NCBI GenBank assembly: GCA_945902745.1
Contig: CAMDNE010000012.1
Span: forward strand, 33,622-97,621
Source: Chitinophaga pinensis
Lineage (GTDB): Bacteria; Bacteroidota; Bacteroidia; Flavobacteriales_D; Crocinitomicaceae
DNA: 64,000 bases
Direction: 5' to 3'
Shown here: in pieces, positions 26,274-35,137 of the stretch
Numbering within the stretch: the first letter of the stretch is position 1
How the letters are laid out: every line of letters starts with the position of its first letter
The notes under the pieces: model-generated
Databases searched by the model: none
Seen by the model: the letters and a program-made list of their open reading frames with translations, nothing else
What the model was told of the DNA's origin: nothing
Translations under genes and position numbers: made by a program

Positions 26274-29200
26274 ATGTATATTATATTCGACACCGAAACC
26301 ACTGGTTTACCTCGTAATTGGAATGCTCCGATAACGGATACTTCCAATTGGCCTCGTGTGATTCAGATCGCATGGCAATTACATGATGAGATGGGAACAA
26401 TCATTGAACACAAGGATTTTTTAATTCGTCCCGAAGGTTTTGATATCCCATTTGACGCTGAAAAAATTCACGGTATTTCAACTGAATTGGCAACAGAACA
26501 TGGTGAAACACTTGAAGATGTTTTATATCTCTTCAATGAGGCACTTTCAAAAGCTAAATTTGTTGTAGGTCAGAATGTTGGTTTTGATGTAAATGTGTTA
26601 GGTTGTGAATTTGTTCGTATGAACACTGAATCAATTATGGCATCAATGCCAGTTTTGGATACATGTACAGAAGTTACTGCAGAATTGTGCAAATTGCCAG
26701 GAGGTCGTGGAGGAAGATTTAAATTACCAACACTTACCGAATTGCATCAATTTCTTTTTCAAGAAAAATTTGCAGATGCACATAATGCAACAGTCGATGT
26801 TGAAGTAACAACAAGATGTTTCTTTGAATTGATTCGATTAGGTCATTTCTCGCTAGATAAATTACAAAGAGAAGAACGATATATAGAAGATTTCAAAGCG
26901 TTTAATCCCCGACCAATTGGATTGATTGGTTTAAAACATTTAAATCTCAAAGAGGAAAGTTCAAAATTAGCGACCAATAAATCAAGTGAATCACAAAACC
27001 TAACAGGTGATTTAAATGAAGCTAGGCAGAGATTACAAAATGTTCCATTTGCACATTTACATAATCATACCCAGTTTTCAATTCTTCAATCATCTATTAA
27101 TGTAAAAGGATTAGTTGCTACCGCTGGGAAATTAAATATGCCTGCAGTTGCGCTTACGGATACAGGTAATATGATGGCTGCATTCCATTTTGAAAAAGCA
27201 GTTGCAGAATATAACAAAGGACTAAAAGCAGAACGAGAATTAGCATTAGAAGAAGGGATCGAGTTTACAAAAAAGGAATTATTATCCATCATTGGTTGTG
27301 AATTCAATGTGTGTAAAAATCTTGAAGACAAAACACAAAAAGATAATGGATTTCAAGTTGTGTTTTTAGCAAAAAATAAAAAAGGATACCATAATTTAAT
27401 CAAGTTAGCATCTTTGGCTTACACGAAAGGAATGTATTACGTTCCTCGGATTGATAAGGCAGTAATTGAACAATACAAAGAAGATTTAATTGTGTTAACA
27501 GGGAATCTTTACGGCGAAGTTCCAAGTTTAATTTTAAATGTAGGTGAAGCACAAGCTGAAGAATCACTTGTTTGGTGGAAGGAACAATTTGGTGACGACT
27601 TATATATTGAAGTTATGCGTCATGGTCAAGAAAATGAAAATCGAGTTAACGCAACTTTGATAAAATTTGCAGAAAAACATGCTGTAAAATTAGTTGCGAC
27701 GAATAATACCTTTTACATCAATAAAGAAGATGCTGAAGCGCATGATGTTTTATTATGTGTCAGAGATAATGAACTTGTTTCTACTCCAAAAGGAAGAGGA
27801 AGAGGCTTTCGACATGGATTAGAAAACGAGGAATACTATTTCAAGAGTTCAGATGAAATGAAGGAGTTATTTCTTGATCTTCCTGAAGCAATTGAAAGTA
27901 TTGAAGAAATTATAGGGAAATGTGAGCATTATGGTTTGGCACGAGAAGTTCTTTTGCCTGCTTTCGATATTCCTGCAGAATTTCAGGATTTAACGGATGC
28001 ACAAGATGGTGGAAAACGTGGAGAAAACAATTTCCTAAGACATTTAACATATATTGGAGCCGAAAAAAGATACGGTGAAATAACCGATGAGGTGCGAGAA
28101 AGATTAGATTTTGAATTAGCAACAATTGCAAAAACTGGTTATCCTGGTTATTTTTTAATTGTTCAAGATTTTTGTCAAGCAGCGCGTGATATGGGTGTTT
28201 CTGTTGGTCCAGGCCGTGGTTCAGCAGCTGGATCTGCAGTTGCATATTGTACCGGAATAACCAATGTTGATCCGATTAAATACGATTTGCTTTTCGAGCG
28301 TTTCTTGAATCCAGATCGTGTTTCTATGCCAGATATTGATATTGACTTTGATGATGAAGGTCGTGGTAAAGTAATTGATTGGGTAATTGAAAAATATGGA
28401 GCGAATCAAGTAGCACAAATTATCACATATGGAACGATGGCTGCTAAATCGTCCATTCGCGATACTGCTAGAGTATTGGATCTTCCATTACCTGAGGCTG
28501 ATCGAATTGCAAAATTAGTTCCTGATATTTCTTTGAATAAATTGTTCAAATTTACTGATGCAGAATTAGCAGATAAATTAAAAAATAATCAAGATGAAAT
28601 TGTAAAAGCGAAGGAATTGAAGTCCATTGCTCAAGGAATTGATTTAGCGTCTCAAGTTTTAAATAGAGCCCGCGAATTAGAAGGTTCGGTTCGAAATACT
28701 GGAATCCATGCATGTGGTGTCATAATTACTCCGTCAGATATTACCGATTTTGTGCCAGTTGCATTGGCAAAAGATTCGCAGATGTATTGTACGCAATACG
28801 ACAATTCTGTTGCTGAATATGCAGGTCTTTTAAAAATGGACTTTCTTGGATTAAAAACACTTACTTTAATTAAGTATGCTGTAAAAAATATCTTAGAAAT
28901 AAAAGGAATTCAGCTTGATCCAGATAATTTCCCTGTTGACGATGAAAAAACATACGAACTTTTTCAACGTGGAGATACAGTTGGTATTTTTCAGTATGAA
29001 TCGGCTGGAATGCAAAAATATTTGCGTGAATTAAAACCAACAGTGTTTGCGGATTTAACAGCAATGAATGCGTTGTATCGTCCGGGACCATTAGAATATA
29101 TTCCTTCTTTTATCAAGCGTAAACACGGCGATGAAGAAATTGTCTACGATTTGGATGACTGCGAAGAATTTTTGAAAGAAACATACGGAATTACAGTTTA

Positions 29201-30641
29201 TCAAGAACAAGTAATGTTACTTTCCCAAAAATTAGCTGGTTTTACGAAAGGTGAAGCGGATACGTTGAGAAAGGCGATGGGGAAAAAGGACCGACCAACG
29301 CTAGATAAAATGAAGCCCGCTTTTTTAGAAGGAGGTGGAGGAAAAGGACACGATACCGTTAAATTGGAAAAGATTTGGAAAGATTGGGAGGCTTTTGCAT
29401 CCTACGCTTTTAATAAATCGCACTCTACGTGTTATGCATGGATTGCTTATCAAACGGCCTATTTGAAAGCGAATTATCCTGCAGAATACATGGCTTCGGT
29501 ACTTTCTAATAACATGAATGACATTAAACAAGTTTCATTTTTCATGGAAGAATGTAAACGAATGGGCGTGCCAGTTTTAGGACCAGATGTAAATGAATCA
29601 AATTATCAGTTTACCGTAAATAAAGAAGGTGCAATCCGTTTTGGTTTAGGAGCAATAAAAGGATTAGGTAGTGCGCCGGTTGAAGCAATTATAGCTGAAC
29701 GAACAGAAAATGGACCAATAACTACCATTTTCGAAATGGCGAAACGGGTAAATCTTCGATTATGTAATAAGAAAGCATTTGAAAGTCTAGCATATGCTGG
29801 AGGATTTGATTCCTTTAAAGGAGTTCACAGAGCTCAATATTTCAAAGAAGATGGTTCTGGAAAAACCTTCTTAGAAAACGCTATGAAATTTGGAGCCAGT
29901 TTTCAAGAAAGTGAGAATTCTTCTCAAGTATCCATGTTTGGAGAAGGAACGGGAACAAAAATGCCTGAACCAGAAATACCAAAAACAGAAGAGTGGGGGA
30001 GTATTTACAAGTTGAACAGAGAAAAAGAAGTTGTTGGGATTTTTATCTCTGGTCATCCATTGGATGATTTTAGGATTGAAATTGAATCGTTTTGCAATGG
30101 TCGAATTGGAATGTTGAATGATATGCCTTCTCATAAAGGGAAAGATCTATTAATTGCAGCAACGATTTCCGAAGCAGAACATCGTTTTACTAAAAATGGT
30201 GACCCTTTTGGTACTTTAATTATCGAAGATTATACGGATTCTTACAAATTGTTTTTATGGCGTGAAAACTACTTAAAATTCAAGCATTTTCTTCAGCCGG
30301 GTACTTTTATTGCGATGAAAGGAAAAATTGACGTTCCACCGAGAAGAAGTGAATTAGAATTTATGGTTCATTCGATGGAACTGCTTCAAAACATAAAAGA
30401 AACAAAAGCAAATAGCGTTCATATCAAACTTTCTTCTACTGCTTTAGATCATATTTTAATCATGGATTTGAATAAATTATTTCTAGAAAATGAGGGTAAA
30501 TGCAGCGTACATTTTAAAATAATTGATCCTTTTGATGGGACAGAAGTTAGAATGCCATCAAAAAGCATGAAGGTGGACCCAAATAATAATTTGTTTCGAG
30601 AATTGAAAAGAATGAATTTGGAATTTGAAATTAAGTCGTAA
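26274..30641 (+). CDS. dnaE: DNA polymerase III alpha subunit with N-terminal exonuclease domain
   Basis: The replicative polymerase, 1,455 residues, about 300 longer than the E. coli enzyme. The extra part is a DnaQ-like DEDDh exonuclease at about 1-190: FDTETTG with Asp6 and Glu8, FVVGQNVGFDVNVLG near 95-110 and HNATVD with His170 and Asp175. All catalytic residues are there, so proofreading is built in. The PHP domain starts at LHNHTQFS (262-269); its LTDTGNM (294-300) has Thr where active PHP domains have His. Polymerase motifs are GPGRGSAAGSAV (about 645) and PDIDIDF (686-692), with the catalytic aspartates. A helix-hairpin-helix region, then an OB fold near 1290 (LLIAATISEAEHRF), complete it. 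Its 3' end overlaps the opposite gene by 11 bases. The fusion is, from memory, usual in Bacteroidetes. Confidence 0.95.
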   Translation: MYIIFDTETTGLPRNWNAPITDTSNWPRVIQIAWQLHDEMGTIIEHKDFLIRPEGFDIPFDAEKIHGISTELATEHGETLEDVLYLFNEALSKAKFVVGQNVGFDVNVLGCEFVRMNTESIMASMPVLDTCTEVTAELCKLPGGRGGRFKLPTLTELHQFLFQEKFADAHNATVDVEVTTRCFFELIRLGHFSLDKLQREERYIEDFKAFNPRPIGLIGLKHLNLKEESSKLATNKSSESQNLTGDLNEARQRLQNVPFAHLHNHTQFSILQSSINVKGLVATAGKLNMPAVALTDTGNMMAAFHFEKAVAEYNKGLKAERELALEEGIEFTKKELLSIIGCEFNVCKNLEDKTQKDNGFQVVFLAKNKKGYHNLIKLASLAYTKGMYYVPRIDKAVIEQYKEDLIVLTGNLYGEVPSLILNVGEAQAEESLVWWKEQFGDDLYIEVMRHGQENENRVNATLIKFAEKHAVKLVATNNTFYINKEDAEAHDVLLCVRDNELVSTPKGRGRGFRHGLENEEYYFKSSDEMKELFLDLPEAIESIEEIIGKCEHYGLAREVLLPAFDIPAEFQDLTDAQDGGKRGENNFLRHLTYIGAEKRYGEITDEVRERLDFELATIAKTGYPGYFLIVQDFCQAARDMGVSVGPGRGSAAGSAVAYCTGITNVDPIKYDLLFERFLNPDRVSMPDIDIDFDDEGRGKVIDWVIEKYGANQVAQIITYGTMAAKSSIRDTARVLDLPLPEADRIAKLVPDISLNKLFKFTDAELADKLKNNQDEIVKAKELKSIAQGIDLASQVLNRARELEGSVRNTGIHACGVIITPSDITDFVPVALAKDSQMYCTQYDNSVAEYAGLLKMDFLGLKTLTLIKYAVKNILEIKGIQLDPDNFPVDDEKTYELFQRGDTVGIFQYESAGMQKYLRELKPTVFADLTAMNALYRPGPLEYIPSFIKRKHGDEEIVYDLDDCEEFLKETYGITVYQEQVMLLSQKLAGFTKGEADTLRKAMGKKDRPTLDKMKPAFLEGGGGKGHDTVKLEKIWKDWEAFASYAFNKSHSTCYAWIAYQTAYLKANYPAEYMASVLSNNMNDIKQVSFFMEECKRMGVPVLGPDVNESNYQFTVNKEGAIRFGLGAIKGLGSAPVEAIIAERTENGPITTIFEMAKRVNLRLCNKKAFESLAYAGGFDSFKGVHRAQYFKEDGSGKTFLENAMKFGASFQESENSSQVSMFGEGTGTKMPEPEIPKTEEWGSIYKLNREKEVVGIFISGHPLDDFRIEIESFCNGRIGMLNDMPSHKGKDLLIAATISEAEHRFTKNGDPFGTLIIEDYTDSYKLFLWRENYLKFKHFLQPGTFIAMKGKIDVPPRRSELEFMVHSMELLQNIKETKANSVHIKLSSTALDHILIMDLNKLFLENEGKCSVHFKIIDPFDGTEVRMPSKSMKVDPNNNLFRELKRMNLEFEIKS

Positions 30642-31509
30642 GGATATTTCTTAATTCCGTTAATTCAGCTACTTTTTCTGCATTTCCAACCTGCTGAAAG
30701 GAGGAGATAAGATTTGCCAACATTCTTTTTAACAGAGAACTATTTGAGCAAGGTTCAAAATACTCCCTTTCATATGGTAAATGTAAAGTGTCTAGAAATT
30801 CTTTAATCGAATTAGCATCTAATACACTTCCTTTTGAAAAGGGGTTGATATAAAATAAAACACCATATTCATTTTTTTCAGGAAGAAATAGACTAGCGCC
30901 ATTTTCATCCAAATAGGCCAAAATAAAATGATTTGGTAAGTTGACACCATAAATTGGTAAATCCAACGATTCCGCAATGACACTATAAAGTAATGATAAA
31001 CTTAATGGGTTTCCTTTTCTAGATTCAATCACCGTATTGATAAAAGAATTCATTGGTGAATGAAAGTGTTTTGAATCGCCATGAAAATGATGCGTTTCAA
31101 AAAATATCCGATTAAAGATCTTTACTTGTTCAAAAGCCGTTTGTTTATGATTTAATTCAAGCCAGATGTCTTTTCTTATTAATTGAATTGTTGAGCGTAT
31201 CATTTCTTCATCTAATCCAGGATATTGATATTTTGCAATAATTATTGCACCTCTCAATAAATCTTTATCCGAAGAATTAACCCAATCGGTTAGTTTGGTT
31301 TTTACTTCTTCAAATTGAATGTCATGAATTAACTGCTCGATTCGTCCTTGAAAAATTAATCCATAATCTTGATCTTCCCATGAATTCTCAAGGTAAGGAA
31401 TGGCATTCGGTCCATATGACAAGAGCGTGTCACGAACATGTCCAAAAACATTTTCATCTGGATCATCAATTAATTGAATCAATGCACGAATGGACTTTTC
31501 ATCTTTCAT
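30631..31509 (-). CDS. SirB1/transglutaminase-like family protein
   Basis: 292 residues without a signal peptide, so cytoplasmic. The first 90 residues are helical, HEAT-like (LIQLIDDPDENVFGHVRDTLL, SYGPNAIPYLENSW). A transglutaminase-like core of the SirB1 type follows, with FINTVIESRKGNPLSLSLLY and AESLDLPIYGVNLPNHFILAY as its best-conserved segments. The cysteine expected of a true transglutaminase is replaced by serine in PLSLSLL, as in other SirB1 proteins, so enzymatic activity is doubtful. The function of the family is not established. It converges on dnaE and overlaps its stop by 11 bases. A start at 31509 (MKDEKSIRAL) gives a full family length. Confidence 0.78.
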   Translation of the reverse strand: MKDEKSIRALIQLIDDPDENVFGHVRDTLLSYGPNAIPYLENSWEDQDYGLIFQGRIEQLIHDIQFEEVKTKLTDWVNSSDKDLLRGAIIIAKYQYPGLDEEMIRSTIQLIRKDIWLELNHKQTAFEQVKIFNRIFFETHHFHGDSKHFHSPMNSFINTVIESRKGNPLSLSLLYSVIAESLDLPIYGVNLPNHFILAYLDENGASLFLPEKNEYGVLFYINPFSKGSVLDANSIKEFLDTLHLPYEREYFEPCSNSSLLKRMLANLISSFQQVGNAEKVAELTELRNILTT

Positions 31510-31680
31510 TTACAAAACAAATGTAAGTTAGTTCATTCGCCTATTGTTCAGTAGGTGATTTAGGTTATCAATGAAGAAATGTTAATTAGCTTGTTTTTGC
31601 TCTGAAAGTGTAACCTTTAGTAGAGTTTGTCGTTTTGTTTAATACGGATTAAATATTAACATCTACAGGTTAAGAAAAGG

Positions 31681-31708
31681 GAGGCTTTAGTTAAAGCCTC
31701 TTTTTTTT
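31681..31708 (+). terminator. orphan intrinsic terminator, possibly of a small RNA
   Basis: GAGGCTTTA (31681-31689) pairs with TAAAGCCTC (31692-31700), followed by eight T (31701-31708). It works only for plus-strand transcription. No plus-strand gene ends nearby: dnaE ends 1,040 bases earlier and an opposite gene lies between. It sits 47 bases before the lipoprotein start at 31755. Confidence 0.85.
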
Positions 31709-31754
31709 GTTAAATTGGATCTATTTTTCGTCTCAATTATTTAAACTTAACAAA

Positions 31755-32075
31755 ATGAAAACAGTTATTTTATTTTCAGTATTATTCTTTTCAATTTCTT
31801 GTTCCACACAAAAAGAAATTATTGAAAATGGAACGTTCGAATCAGAAGCAGTTCAGATAGTTAAAGGAACGGTCTATATTAGTAAAGAAGGATGTCCTGT
31901 TTTTATAACGGCTAAAATTGATGGAGTATTGGTTAAAATGTATCCAGTTAATTTAGAGGAGCAATTTAAAATTGACGGTTTAAAGATTAAATTTTCCTTT
32001 AATTTGAGCAGAGCTATGCAGCCAGAAAACTGCGAAGTTGACAAAGTTGTTTCTTTAGAAAACGTAACTAAATAG
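31755..32075 (+). CDS. small lipoprotein, function unknown
   Basis: 106 residues. MKTVILFSVLFFSISC is a lipoprotein signal with Cys16. The mature part has a glycine-free beta pattern (VQIVKGTVYISKEGCPVFITAKIDG, LEEQFKIDGLKIKFSFNLS) and two cysteines, in EGCPV and ENCEV, that may form a disulphide. The ATG at 31755 is used because the longer frame from 31707 would bury the signal peptide. Its stop overlaps the end of the opposite patatin gene by 8 bases. Small cysteine-paired lipoproteins of this kind are common and uncharacterised in Flavobacteria. Confidence 0.68.
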   Translation: MKTVILFSVLFFSISCSTQKEIIENGTFESEAVQIVKGTVYISKEGCPVFITAKIDGVLVKMYPVNLEEQFKIDGLKIKFSFNLSRAMQPENCEVDKVVSLENVTK

Positions 32076-34323
32076 TTTTTTTGTGTGCGATTAACGCTTT
32101 CAAACGCTCAAAAGAAGTTTGATTGTTAACTGAATAAAATGCTTGCGCGATTTTATTTTTCTCTTGTTTTGTTAAGTGCCATGACAACGAAATATGGTCA
32201 TTCCTACTTTCTCTTAAATTGAACGATATAATATCTATAGGAAATGAAAAACTTTTAATTCCAAGTTTTAACAATTGTTCTTGATCGAAATCTTGAGTTC
32301 GTGGGAAATTGTTATACATGTTTCCAAAGGGAAGTGTGATTTTGTGTGTTAATGAAATGTGATCATAAAGCTCATTACTAAGGATGCGTTTGGTGTCACG
32401 TATTTCGAGAATTATAACTCCTGAAGTATTTTCTTTTATCCATTTCTCCAAAGAAAAAAGATAGTCCATTGTCGTTTTTGTTCCATAGTTATCTCTAATA
32501 CCTGCATCCATTAACTGCATTCCTGGTTCAGTGGGCATTGTCATCATTGGCATGATAAAAGGAAAAGTTGCACTAGCCCTTAAAACACTGCTGAATCTCA
32601 TCTCTTGCGGATTGTTTTCTGAAAAAAAAGATTGATAATCTATGTTTTCAAAAGAGGATGAAACTTGTGTTGGACAATCTTTATTTTTCGTTATAAAAGA
32701 AAGAGACTGAGAAGACATAAGTAATCTTCTGCCGTCATTCACTATTGTTGGGCTGAAAATCATTAATGGAATTTCAGCTCGTTGTTCATAGCTTTTATAA
32801 TAGCCAAGGTTATGTTGCAAAAGATTTTCTGTGTTTTCATGTAGATGTTCTTCAAAAGCATAACCTCTATCTCGGGTATATTTTTTGTTGTCATAACTAA
32901 AAGATCGGTACCGAAAAAATAAGTCATTAGTTGAAATTGAAAAGGCTAATTTATTTAGCAGATCTTTACTTAAATTATCTCCATATTTCTTAGCGTACCG
33001 ATTTGGTATTTCATTTTTATTATTTCGGAGACAAATTTCTCTGTAATATGCAGCACCGACCATTCCACCAGATGCTCCAGTAATTAAATTTAAATGTTCA
33101 GTTAATTGTTCATTCAATGCTTGGTCGCAATTCTGTAAAACAGTAAATGTCCATAATGCACTTCTTGAGCCGCCTCCAGAGGTGTTTAGTAGTATGAGTT
33201 TTGGTTTTTTTTCTCCAGTTTTCTTTTTCCAATTTTCAAGAATTGAAATAATGTTCTTTTTCGATTCAACTTCAGAATGATTCTTTTTATAATTTAATTC
33301 AATTGCGTTAATGCTGTAATCTTGTGTTTTAGAATCAGAATAATCTAAGCCATATGCGAAGTTTTTAAAAGTAAACAATTCAGTAGTAACGCTCAGATAA
33401 TTCATCAATGCAATTGAAGCGAATAGGATAGGGTAGGTCCAACGGTGAAACCAAGACATTAAGGCGCTGAACAACATGTGAATCATTGTAAGTAATAGAA
33501 TGATACTCATTCCAGCTGGGAATTCAAATAATGGGTAATCAATGAATTGACCAGAAATAATGAATGCAACAATCGTTAAGATCTCAAAAATAGAAGCATT
33601 GATTCTGTTTTTTGCAAACACATGTTCAATAATAGCTTTGTCAAGGTGTTTCGTAGATCGACTTTGATAAATTTTCAGACCTTTCCCAATGTAGTGATGG
33701 GTTTTCTCGTGTTCAGTTCTGAAATAATTATACCATTTAGTACTACTTTGTGTTACAGATTGTATTGGATTTGTTGAAGAATCCTCTTGAGCCAACTTTT
33801 CACCTCTCTCTCGTGTGGTAGGAAAGAAATAGAATAGAGACAAAATGATGAAGGCAAAAATTCCACCTAAAAATGAGAATGTGTAAATGAATAGATTCCA
33901 AAAGGAAGATAATTCTTCAATCCTTTGAAATTGGGTCATTTTGTATATGTAGTAGAAAATAAATAAAACGGGGATAAAAGAATTATTAATACAGAACTTA
34001 TAAAACGGTCGAGATACAATTGCTAAGAATGAATACCTAGGTCCAAGTTTAATATAGCTGTAAGTGTTGAAAGCCATTATAAATCCACCAATGCTAAATC
34101 CAAGAAGCGCAAATGACCAAGCGCTTACATTTCCAAGATATTCAGGTGATAAAAATAAGTAAGGAACACCGAATGCTTTTCCAAATGAACCTGAAATGAG
34201 CATAAAAAGGAATGCCCAATAAAACATAGAAATGAGGTTGTATTTTAATTGCGCAAAAATAATGTGTATTGGAAAGAATGCTCCGATTATTTTTAGAAAA
34301 CGAATTAAACGTAGGTGCCTCAT
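32068..34323 (-). CDS. multi-pass membrane protein with patatin-like phospholipase domain
   Basis: 751 residues. The N-terminal third has about five to seven hydrophobic helices (MFYWAFLFMLISGSFGKAFG, WSFALLGFSIGGFIMAF, FIPVLFIFYYIYKM, FLGGIFAFIILSLFYFF, then others near 250-310). The patatin hydrolase domain starts at about 370. Its oxyanion motif is SGGGSRSALWTF (about 380-391), the nucleophile is in GASGG (Ser about 418), and the aspartate of the dyad is in LMDAGIRDNYG (Asp about 606). The dyad and the glycine-rich loop are complete, so lipid acyl hydrolysis is likely, probably near the inner membrane. Most bacterial patatins lack such a membrane domain. The next gene in the same direction is 38 bases upstream. 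Confidence 0.83.
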   Translation of the reverse strand: MRHLRLIRFLKIIGAFFPIHIIFAQLKYNLISMFYWAFLFMLISGSFGKAFGVPYLFLSPEYLGNVSAWSFALLGFSIGGFIMAFNTYSYIKLGPRYSFLAIVSRPFYKFCINNSFIPVLFIFYYIYKMTQFQRIEELSSFWNLFIYTFSFLGGIFAFIILSLFYFFPTTRERGEKLAQEDSSTNPIQSVTQSSTKWYNYFRTEHEKTHHYIGKGLKIYQSRSTKHLDKAIIEHVFAKNRINASIFEILTIVAFIISGQFIDYPLFEFPAGMSIILLLTMIHMLFSALMSWFHRWTYPILFASIALMNYLSVTTELFTFKNFAYGLDYSDSKTQDYSINAIELNYKKNHSEVESKKNIISILENWKKKTGEKKPKLILLNTSGGGSRSALWTFTVLQNCDQALNEQLTEHLNLITGASGGMVGAAYYREICLRNNKNEIPNRYAKKYGDNLSKDLLNKLAFSISTNDLFFRYRSFSYDNKKYTRDRGYAFEEHLHENTENLLQHNLGYYKSYEQRAEIPLMIFSPTIVNDGRRLLMSSQSLSFITKNKDCPTQVSSSFENIDYQSFFSENNPQEMRFSSVLRASATFPFIMPMMTMPTEPGMQLMDAGIRDNYGTKTTMDYLFSLEKWIKENTSGVIILEIRDTKRILSNELYDHISLTHKITLPFGNMYNNFPRTQDFDQEQLLKLGIKSFSFPIDIISFNLRESRNDHISLSWHLTKQEKNKIAQAFYSVNNQTSFERLKALIAHKKTI

Positions 34324-34361
34324 GCAAATAAATGTACTGATTAAAAGAATTATTTCAAAAG

Positions 34362-34781
34362 TTATTGTGTTTTATATTTATCAAGTAATTGAATAAATGA
34401 ATCCGGTGCTTGAATCGGTCTCATATCTGCCTTATTAACAAAAACTAAAATTGTGTGGGCTGTACTTATTAATTTGTCTTTGGAATTGAAAATTTCATAA
34501 TTGAAATAAATTCTGGCTCCAGATAGTTCTGTAATTGTTGTTTTTATAGTTAATTCATCGTCGTAAAATGCAGGGGCAAGATATTTAACAGAATATTCTG
34601 AAACGGGAAGCATTATTCCGTGATCTTCAAGGTTTTTATAACTCATCCCGCAATTCCTTAATGTTTCGACTCTTCCAACTTCAAAATATTGGGCATAATT
34701 ACCATAATAACAATAACCCATTTGGTCAGTTTCTCCATAACGTACTCGAAGCTTTGTGGAAAAAGAATAGTTGATCTTCAT
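34362..34781 (-). CDS. acyl-CoA thioesterase, YbgC/FadM type
   Basis: A single hot-dog domain of 139 residues that hydrolyses short or medium acyl-CoA thioesters. The family signature is RYGETDQMGYCYYGNYAQYFE (about 14-34), with the catalytic aspartate at about residue 18, followed by GRVETLRNCG. There is no signal peptide. It lies 38 bases upstream of the patatin gene in the same direction, so a thioesterase and a lipid hydrolase may be made together. The acyl chain preferred cannot be read from the sequence. Confidence 0.88.
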   Translation of the reverse strand: MKINYSFSTKLRVRYGETDQMGYCYYGNYAQYFEVGRVETLRNCGMSYKNLEDHGIMLPVSEYSVKYLAPAFYDDELTIKTTITELSGARIYFNYEIFNSKDKLISTAHTILVFVNKADMRPIQAPDSFIQLLDKYKTQ

Positions 34782-35137
34782 TTTATGTTAAATAGTTTCT
34801 CAAATGTAAAAAATATACCTGTTTTTCGACTAGTTTATCAACACTTTTTCTTATTTTCGTTTGAACGTTGAAATTGTATAAAAAAGCTCTAAAATAGTGA
34901 TAATTCAAGTAAATAGGATTAGTGCGTTTACTTTGAGTTCATTATGTTTTTTATTCAACGATATAATTAGGATAGATGTAAAACTTTTTTAAAAATCAAC
35001 CCCTTTTTGATTTTTTTTTAAACTTTTTTATGTGAATATTTGTCCTCTGACATTGAAAGACCAAAACCACTTGAAAATATTCCAGTTTTAATTGGTTTTA
35101 ACTATAAAATTAACCAACAACTAAAAAAAAATTACTA
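34782..35137. other. AT-rich region before dnaA, possible origin not proven
   Basis: The gap has no gene. It holds two one-mismatch DnaA boxes, TTATCAACA (34835-34843) and TGTGAATAT (35031-35039, reverse), an AT-rich stretch at 34975-35030, and an inverted repeat TTGGTT/AACCAA (35092-35097, 35112-35117) 20 bases before the dnaA start. Two weak boxes are too few to call an origin. The inverted repeat may affect dnaA expression. Confidence 0.3.

Noticed and set aside
34782..35137. Replication origin
   Set aside because: Only two DnaA boxes, each with one mismatch; a GC-skew plot and a box count over the chromosome would be needed.
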